Positions 52,001 to 61,000 of a stretch of DNA of 64,000 bases are shown one piece after another; position 1 is the first letter of the stretch; the number at the start of each line of letters is the position of its first letter. The DNA comes from Phorcus lineatus (lineage: Eukaryota > Mollusca > Gastropoda > Trochida > Trochidae): contig OV121087.1 in NCBI GenBank assembly GCA_921293015.1, forward strand, positions 10,366,501-10,430,500, written 5' to 3'. Both the position numbers and the translations under genes were made by a program. The notes under the pieces were generated by a model. That model was not told the DNA's origin, ran no database searches, and saw only the letters and a program-made list of their open reading frames with translations.

Positions 52001-55000
52001 CCATCGACATTGAAGCTTATGGAGTCAGCTACGACTTCCCCACTGTCCTTTACAAAGTACACGAGTAACGTAGCCGTGGGGGACATTGTGGGGAGCACCT
52101 CGAACTGGAGGGATCGTTTATTCGTGGCTGGGTCGCTCTGGACGGGTATATGTCCACTGATGACCAGTCGGCCTCGGGAAGAGATCTGTAACGTCATAAA
52201 CAATTTTTTTTATCTTTATAGTTTCGACATTTCTTGAAATGGCATTTTAGGAGTTGATTGACATTTTAAGGCTTTAAAACGAAAGTACAACCTTATCGAG
52301 TCATATCACCAATACTATTTCAGCTACTTATGCTTATTCATTGCAGTCCTTGTTTGCTATATCTGTGCTTTTTGCTATATCTGTTATTCCTATTTGTTAC
52401 GTCTGGTCATCATACATCACATGCAACAAGGATATAAACTTGCCTTATGCATATGCTTGGACATGCATAAGGGTCGATAACGAAACGTCACTGTAGAGTA
52501 AAGAAGTTGACCATCCATAAAATCTATGGTTTCCCTTTACAACGTTCCAGCCTGCCTCTTATGCCTCTTGACAAGATTTGATGAATAGAATTATATATAT
52601 ACTCAAAGAAAATGATTAAGTCTCACGAATTTTTTAAATATCTACTTATTTCATATGTGATATCATGATCTAAATGATAGATAAAAATTTTTAGTAAGGT
52701 GGTCCTTATCTTATGTTTATGAGTATAGGTGAAACAGCTTCAAGTACTCACCCTGTATGAGACAATGCCTGGAGGTGTTGTGGCTAGGATGTCAACAGTT
52801 CCCGTCATTCCAGCCTTTGATGCAACAGAAAATAGGTTTCTAAGCAAATGTCATATTTTTAAAGTCTGTAGGATAGTATCGAACAATAATTTGATAAGGC
52901 ACTGACACGTTCATGACGTCATATTGATTGAAAGGGAGGTGGGAAAGTCCTGACTTCGTGATTAGATAAACGTGTTGAGATAAACATGGTATTTGTCGAG
53001 AAAAGGAATGTATCCAGTTTATATCTGGTCGCCATAGGATACACTGCCTAGTGGAAAAGTTAACACTGATAAATATCTCGTGTCATAGTGAAAATAGGTA
53101 CGTTAAAAGCTCAAATACTGGTGACTCACCTTAAGATCAAGTGTTTGAAGAGTTGCTTGAACATAGGTGTCACTAGGTGATTGGCTCTTTGATATGGACA
53201 ACGATCCATGGACGTTCTTGTAATAAGCCTTGTAAGAACCAAAGCGAATGTATTGGCGTGGATCGTTTTAGGAAATGCGTTGGAAGATGGTTTCATAAAT
53301 ATGTAACTAAATATATATCCAAGTGTTTTACATGTAATATTGGTACACGCCAGGGATGTGTTCTAAGCCCCCAGTTATTTATTATATTTATTAACAAATT
53401 GTGTTCCATAATGTCAGAGGCTGGTGGTAGGGGTGTACATGTTTCCTCTGATTTTAATAATTTGTGTTCTCTAATGTTTGCTGATGATGTTTCTGCACTG
53501 GCTGACACATTTAATCAGTTACAGAAAAAGATAAATGCTCTTGAGATATTTTGTAGACAAAGTGGTATGTCAGTTAATCTTAGCAAAACAAAAGTTCTTG
53601 TTTTTAGAAATGGTGGGCCTTTAAGGGATTATGAAAAGTGGTATTTTAATGGTAATGTTATTGAAACTGTTTCTTTCTATAAATATCTGGGACGTGTATT
53701 TACACCTAAACTTATATGGAGTAGAGCTCAAAGCTGTCTTGTATCTCAAGCAAATAAGGCAATATTTTCTATAAATTGTTTTCAGAGAATGATGGGAAGA
53801 GTAAATTGTAAAGATTTGTTCAAAATTTTTGATAGCATGGTTACACCTATTTTGTGTTATGGGTCTGAGGTTTGGGGTACTAATTATTGTAATATCATCG
53901 AGTCTGTTCAGGTTAAATTTTGTAAATACTTTTTGAAAGTGGGTAAATCAACTTGTAATAATATGGTTCTTGGTGAGTGTGGTAGATTACCTCTCCAAAT
54001 TGTGTATATGACTAAAGTTATAAAATGTTGGTGTCATTTATTAAATATGCCTCAAAATAGATTGCCAAAACATCTATATGGTATGATTAAGGCTCTAGAT
54101 GATTCAGGCCGCTTCACTTGGGCAACATGTGTAAAAAATATTTTATTTAGATATGGTTTTGGATATGCATGGATAAGCCAGGATGTTGGCAATACTAATT
54201 ATTTCCTATCTTTATTCAAGCAAAGGCTTTCTGATAATCTTAAACAGTGTTGGTATGCTTCTGTACAAAATTCGAGTAAATGTTTGTATTACTGTCAATT
54301 TAAGACACTCTTAAATGTTGAAAGATACTTGAATTGTGACATTCCTTTACACCTCAGATCTGCATTGTCAAAATTTAGATGTGGCAACTTTCATTTAGCA
54401 GTTGAAGTGGGTAGATATGATAATGTTAACCATAATGAGAGATTATGTTTATTTTGTAAATTGAATGGTATTGACGTTGTTGAAGATGAGTTTCATGTTC
54501 TTTTGAAATGCCAACGTTTCTCTGAATTAAGATTAAGATACTTACAGAAACACTTCAAGGATTTCAATCCCATTGTAAATTTCAACAACATTTTAAAATC
54601 TGATAATGACCTTATTATAAAAGAAGTTTGTAATTTTCTATACCATGTACTTAACCATATAAGAAATGCTTCAGCTCAGCATGTGCACCAGGTTTTTGAA
54701 TTAAGGAAATGAATGTATCATGGGCCTATGGCCTTTTACTGAATAAACTTGTCTGTCTGTCTGTCTGTAACTAAATATAGCGGTGATAAAACTGATTAAA
54801 GCAAATTTATGTGTCACATTATAACAAAAACATAGTAAATAATCGTATTGCATTAGCAATGTTTTGTCTATTTGTACAAAACTGGTTAAAAGGGCCACAG
54901 TATATGTTGTATGGGTCAAATATGTAAAACTTTGTAAATTGTGTTATGTGATGAAAATTAGTGGTTGTCTATGAAAATAAACATATTAATGCTTGGTTCA

Positions 55001-58000
55001 GCATAGAGATAATAAATAGGTTTAAGTTGTAATTTATGATCGAAAACCGGACAATGGAGCGCGCCAATGACTCGAAGGTTAATGCAGCAGATACGAAGGC
55101 AAATATTAGCTGGTAATGCTTAGTAAAGAATGTAACCAATATGTACAATTTCGACTTATCAATATCTGTATGGCCGTTTTTGTATTATCGTTGAAATTTT
55201 GGTATTTTAGAGAAAAAGATGCAATTTTAGGAGGGATAATAGCTCTTGATACAAGACAAATGGTATTTAATCTCTTATTTAAGCCATATGAATGTTTTTA
55301 AACATATTCTCTGTCACTTTAGATCTAATGATATGGTAATGTAAATCAATAACAATAATTCTAAGTGAACTTCAGTTTTGAATGGAATAACATTCCTTGT
55401 AAATGAATACTCTTTTAAGTTACAATACCCTCATTCTGACGTTGGTGGTGTTGTCAGGTATATCAACATCTACGGGGATGACGCCGTCCTCGGGAAGTAT
55501 GAGCATCTTAACCGGTAAGGCGTAGGTTCCGGTAAAACTCGAACAGTCATACTTGGATTGATTGTCCACCGTTCGTTCGTAATCGACACACGTGTAGACT
55601 TGAACTCCTGCCGAGACGTCGGATACAGGGCGGCCATCTTGTTGAGTGACTTTGATCTTTAGGTTATTATCAACGTCAGAGATCAAGCAACGCATCAAAC
55701 GGTTAAGAATTGAAACATATCTGTAATCTATTCAAGTTTATAAGGCGTATTTTTTAGGTTTAAAAGGGAGAAGTACGTTATCTGAGATAAATAAAATGAA
55801 TCATGTTTATACCGGCTTCAAAGGAATAAAGGGTGTTCATCAACAAAGTTGACTGCCAGTTGTTTTTACTTGATACATGATTATTTCAATTACGACTACG
55901 GGTGATCGGGTTGAGTTATATATATATGACTCTCAGATAAAACAGGAGATAATACTTTTGGGAAAAGGAAAATTTGAAGAAATTTTCAAAGGGGTCAAAA
56001 CTCGCTTCGAATTCCATCACTGGTTTAAATAATGCCTTGCAAGAAAAGCTGTGTTTAAAGATTTTTGTATCAACATGAAAGACTAAAAGGCGAAATAGTA
56101 TACAGCAACACCTAGGAAAACAGTTACGTTTCTAGAGAAGCATTTAGTTTTTCAACTCAAGAAAAGACGAAACGTTATGGATAGCAACTTCTTTTTTAGT
56201 GTCACAAATGTGTCTGGGCTATTCCCTGTAATTTCGTCAGGTCAGTGAAAAGGAAATAGCTAACAAAAACCTACGTATGCACGATAGGGTAGCCCAGGTT
56301 TAAAGGTATTTGGACTCGACTTCAGGAACTCGATCTTGTAAGGCTGGTCGTAATAGGTAACTGTGGACGTTCCGTTTAGCGTCTTCCCGGTCAGTTCCTC
56401 GGTGACGTCTGCTACTACAGTTATCGTCTGCTGTATCAGGTAGGACTGAAGCTTCTTTATCTCAGACACTGGCACTGAAAACTCGGCAGTTCCGTCAATC
56501 TGAATTGGAAATCGTGAATGGGTTATTTTGACGTCTGCCATCATATTGATCGCCTGCTGGATGAAGGTTTTTTGTCTCTGACACTGGTACTAAAACCTAA
56601 ATACCGTCTATCTCAAATATAAATTTGTGACAGAGTTGAATCACAGATGGTTCACTTATTATTTTCAATATTCAAGATCAATCCGTACGGAATGTCACCT
56701 GATTTCGAAGTCTGTTATTCTGACATGACCTGAAGTGTAATATAAATAACGAACATAATATCCTCAGTTGGTGTTCTAGGTTAATGTTACTTTTGTATTC
56801 TACGTAAGAAATACCTATTTTTACTACAATCATATTGGTCGTGATTAGAAGCAGTAAAATACTACAATTCATAAGAGTTGCATTTTGAATAGATAATTCT
56901 TAGTAAGCCATTAAATCTTAAATTGTAGAATCAAAATCAGTAACTTAACTTAATTCTCAGTTTCGGATGTCACCATACATATTGAACTGTCTTTGCACTA
57001 GGATTTATACGCACTTTCGTAAATAAAAGTTTACCATTTTCCGAAAATAGAAAATTACTGTATTAAAAGGCATATAAAAGGACTGATTCTTACTGGAAAT
57101 GCCTTCTGAACCGATCTTGCAAGAGCGCCACAGTAGTTTCTGATTGCTCCAACATAGACTCTCAGCTGCACCATGCCCTTCACGCCTTCCCCGTATGTGT
57201 AGCTGTAACAAACACATAGCGGAAACCATTCAATCATAGAGCAACCATAGGTATGACTTAAAGATTTGGCGAGAAGAGACTGCTATACAAAGGAGCATTG
57301 GGGAGTTAATAAGGCATATGGATCGGAATCGGAATGGATCCAATGCGATAAAAGTAACCTCAGTCTTATTACAACGGGTAGGACATACGAAAGGAGAGGC
57401 TAAGACCCCTTGTTGACGATTAAAAGAGAACCTCTTCTTAAGCCGTGTCTACATATATTGTTGTGACATTAGTAAAATCTAGTTTACATAGTTTAGATTA
57501 TATAAAAATAGAAAACTTTTCTTTCCTTTACGTAATCTCTGTCGTAAGTCACAAAATATGTTTGTCATTATTAATGACTGCGCCGCTCGTTATAATACAG
57601 CTTGATGCCAAAAGTTTGTTCACATACCTGAATATACTAGTGCAAATATTATGTATTTTGAGATGCCTTTGAGGTATCGTAGTGTTGCGAAAAAAAACCG
57701 TATAATATTTAATTTTCAATACAGATATGGAGATTCATTCTTCTTTAAGGCAAATGTTTATCGCACCCCCACAATTATCAGTTACAGTTTTGGCAGGCCA
57801 TTGAAGTGACCAGGGGTCAAAATTCCGAAATAATATTTTTTATTTTTCTCCATAAAATATTTTATAAGTTATCAACTTCTTTAAAAGTTAGTCACGTTTG
57901 TTTCCTTGCACAAAGTCAATGTGATTAGGTTGGTTTTAATCTCAGAGAATCTATAAGGAACATTTTATTTGACATCTAACGAAATCGAATTTCGAAAATA

Positions 58001-61000
58001 TGACCCCTTCTGTCTATATTAATATGACAAAATTAGAATTTTTGCACGAGAGACCAGACGAGACCATAATGAGTTCAAGAATGGCTATTGTTCCACATTT
58101 CACAGTTGGTGATCCATTGTCAGTTTTGCTGAAGTTATTCTATGACGTTGAAACGAAACTCAAATTACATGATATTTGCACTACGATTAGGTGGTAAGTG
58201 AACAAACATTCGGTATGCAGCTGTAAAATTTTCTAAACAACTGGATGTGATAAATTAGATATTTGTCTATACTTAGCCTCTGGTTAGCATATGGACTTAC
58301 TTTGCATGGACTTTTCCCGTGAGTTCTTCATTCGTTGTCAGTTCAAAAGAAGGCAAGTCAACCTTTATTTCGAACTTTGGTAACTCTGTCAAGATAACGC
58401 AGACATTGCATGATTTTAAATCCTGATTTCCATTGCTTAATTATAGATTTTATTAATACCAATAGAATGCTAGGATTATGTTGTAGACGTATTTTTTAAT
58501 TCAAAACTCACCGTATTGTTGCACAGTAAACGTTTTATGGCCCCGAATAGACTGTGAAGACTGTAAGTAAAGATCACTTAGATTAATTGACAAGAAATAA
58601 CTAATCAATTTGTTCTTTATTAAAACTAATTTCATGACTGATATGATCTTGTTGTTAATGTAAGAGATTAAAAGTTCCCTTTAAGAAGACAATCACAACG
58701 ATTTTCTTATACTTTTGCTTTAAACAAAAACATTCCATAAATATACTAAAATTAAGTGATAATATCCTTGTAAATACACATTATACATATCATAGTTATA
58801 ATGCTTCGGTTCCGCACATTTCGTCGTGTTGCAATTCAATGCACCAGGCCTATTTGGTTGTTCGTGACAGACACTATCATAAATATGTGATGACAGTCCA
58901 AACATGTTTCACCCGAATATTAAATCATTTATTTTATCATTACTTTTTGAAACACGTAACGGATTATGTACACCTACCTGTGAGATTTTGACGTTGATAG
59001 TCCATGTGCCGAGGTTGGGCTGGTCACTCAAAAGCAGATCCCTCTCGGCTACAGCGGATGGGTCCTTGATGTTCATGTAGTGACGGATTTTGTTGTCTTT
59101 AGGATCCTATAAATAGTTTTTGCAACGTGAATCAGAGAAGATCCTGGTGTTCTCCCAACCCCAAAATTGCAATATGAGGCTTTGTGAAATCGTTCTATTT
59201 TCCAAACTTTAAAGTCGATTGCAAACAGGATAAAGAAATCGTATTGGTTTTAAAATCCCAAAATCACCTATTGCACATTTCAGCATTTGGGGATAGCTTT
59301 GTTCTTTTAATTTCAAATGCCAGATTACCAGAGCATTAAGTTCAAGGGTAAATGATGTGCAATCGTCATAAAGATTGATATCATTTTCATGTCAATATTG
59401 TTTTTGAACGAGTTCTTCCCTACAGCTGGATCTTGGGTAGTTGATAGTACAAAAGAAAATATTTTTTTGAACATTTGGATATGTTTTGAGGTATGGCATG
59501 ATAAAAAAAATTGCCCAATAACTTCAGATTTCCAGAGTAATAATATACTCACGATAATTTCCACTTCAAAGGGACCATCATACACTCTTAGGTTTGGATG
59601 AACAGCGAACACTCTGAAGTGGACTACCAACAAAGATGATAACACGACTTTAAAAAGTTATAGAGTTATATATTGGTTATAGAGTTACATTGATTCAGAT
59701 AACTATATCATTTAGTATCATAAAACTGGTCTGGTGAATTAAATGTATTTTGTACGTTAATATCAAACAAAATGAGCGAATTGCGGTTAAGCCAATCAGT
59801 CACAATGCTATCATATATTGCAAAAGTTTGTTTACATACTAATGTATAGTAGTGAAAATGTCAAGTAATTTGTGTTAACTTTAAACGTCAAGTGCAATTT
59901 TGTTATGGTACAATGGATCCCGACTTCTGTAATGTAAATTCAACATTTCGCAATGCTACGATGCTACGAAAGAAATTCTAAATTACATTATATTTGCATT
60001 CGAATACGCAAGTATATGAACGAACTTTCGGCATGCAGCTGTATAGTCTACTCGCAAAATATCAAGACCTAACTTTCTCTCCTCTAACGAGGGTTATTTA
60101 CTTAATGGAATTATCGGATATTTTGGAATTGGTTCAGGTGTGATATGTTTCATTTGTAGTTTTAGAAATCAATCGACTTGGCCCCTTACCTCGTTGACCC
60201 GGTTTGTAAATAGCCTTGTCGGTCTGTATGAATATTGAGAGCGTTTTAACAGGAAGGAAGACATTGTCTTCTCTCTCAAAGACAAGCCCTCCCGTCCCCT
60301 CAACCTTCAGGAGGAAGTTTCCCGTGCTGACTGTACCCTCAGGTAGCTTGATGAGAGGAAACATAATTAGTGAAACAAAACATGGAATGAAGTATTTGAT
60401 TGGCATTTAGAAGATTTTCTCGATAACGACTTCTTTAATGTGAAATTTACGACGGTTTGATGGAGAGGTTATTATCCAGAAAATCGTGCCTTCTTCAAAA
60501 CATGGAATGGTTATTTGAAATCTTGACAATTAAGGACCTAAGGAAGTTAATAAGGACAGCCAATAAGGCGTTAATTAGGAGTCGGTCAATGTGATAAAAT
60601 ATTCAGGGATGTTTGTTATAATGTTCTTTGGCATAGTATAATTAGTCTTTGATGTTTTAATATATTTACTTTGAACCAGTCAATCAATCAATAAACAAGC
60701 AATCAACCATAAAATAATGGTGAATTCTTATAATCATCAATTAACAATCAGCATTGGTATGAATAAACAAGTTAAATGTATAGGAATGTCTGTACTGTCA
60801 ATACTTAATTCACCTGAAGGCATGATGATAAGCATTCAATACTTACAATAAGTGTGATGATTCCTGGTAAACCTGTAAATAATAACAATCGTTATTTTGA
60901 ACTAATTGAACAATATTAACAAGGATATATAAAGCAATTTATGAAATCTTCTTCCTCGGAGACATTTTGAACGAATCAGAATTATCCACCATCTTATTTA

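Noticed and set aside
53177..53315. N-terminal extension of the LINE frame
   Set aside because: This part is antisense to exon A12 and host intron; the target duplication at 53302-53315 places the true LINE start after it.
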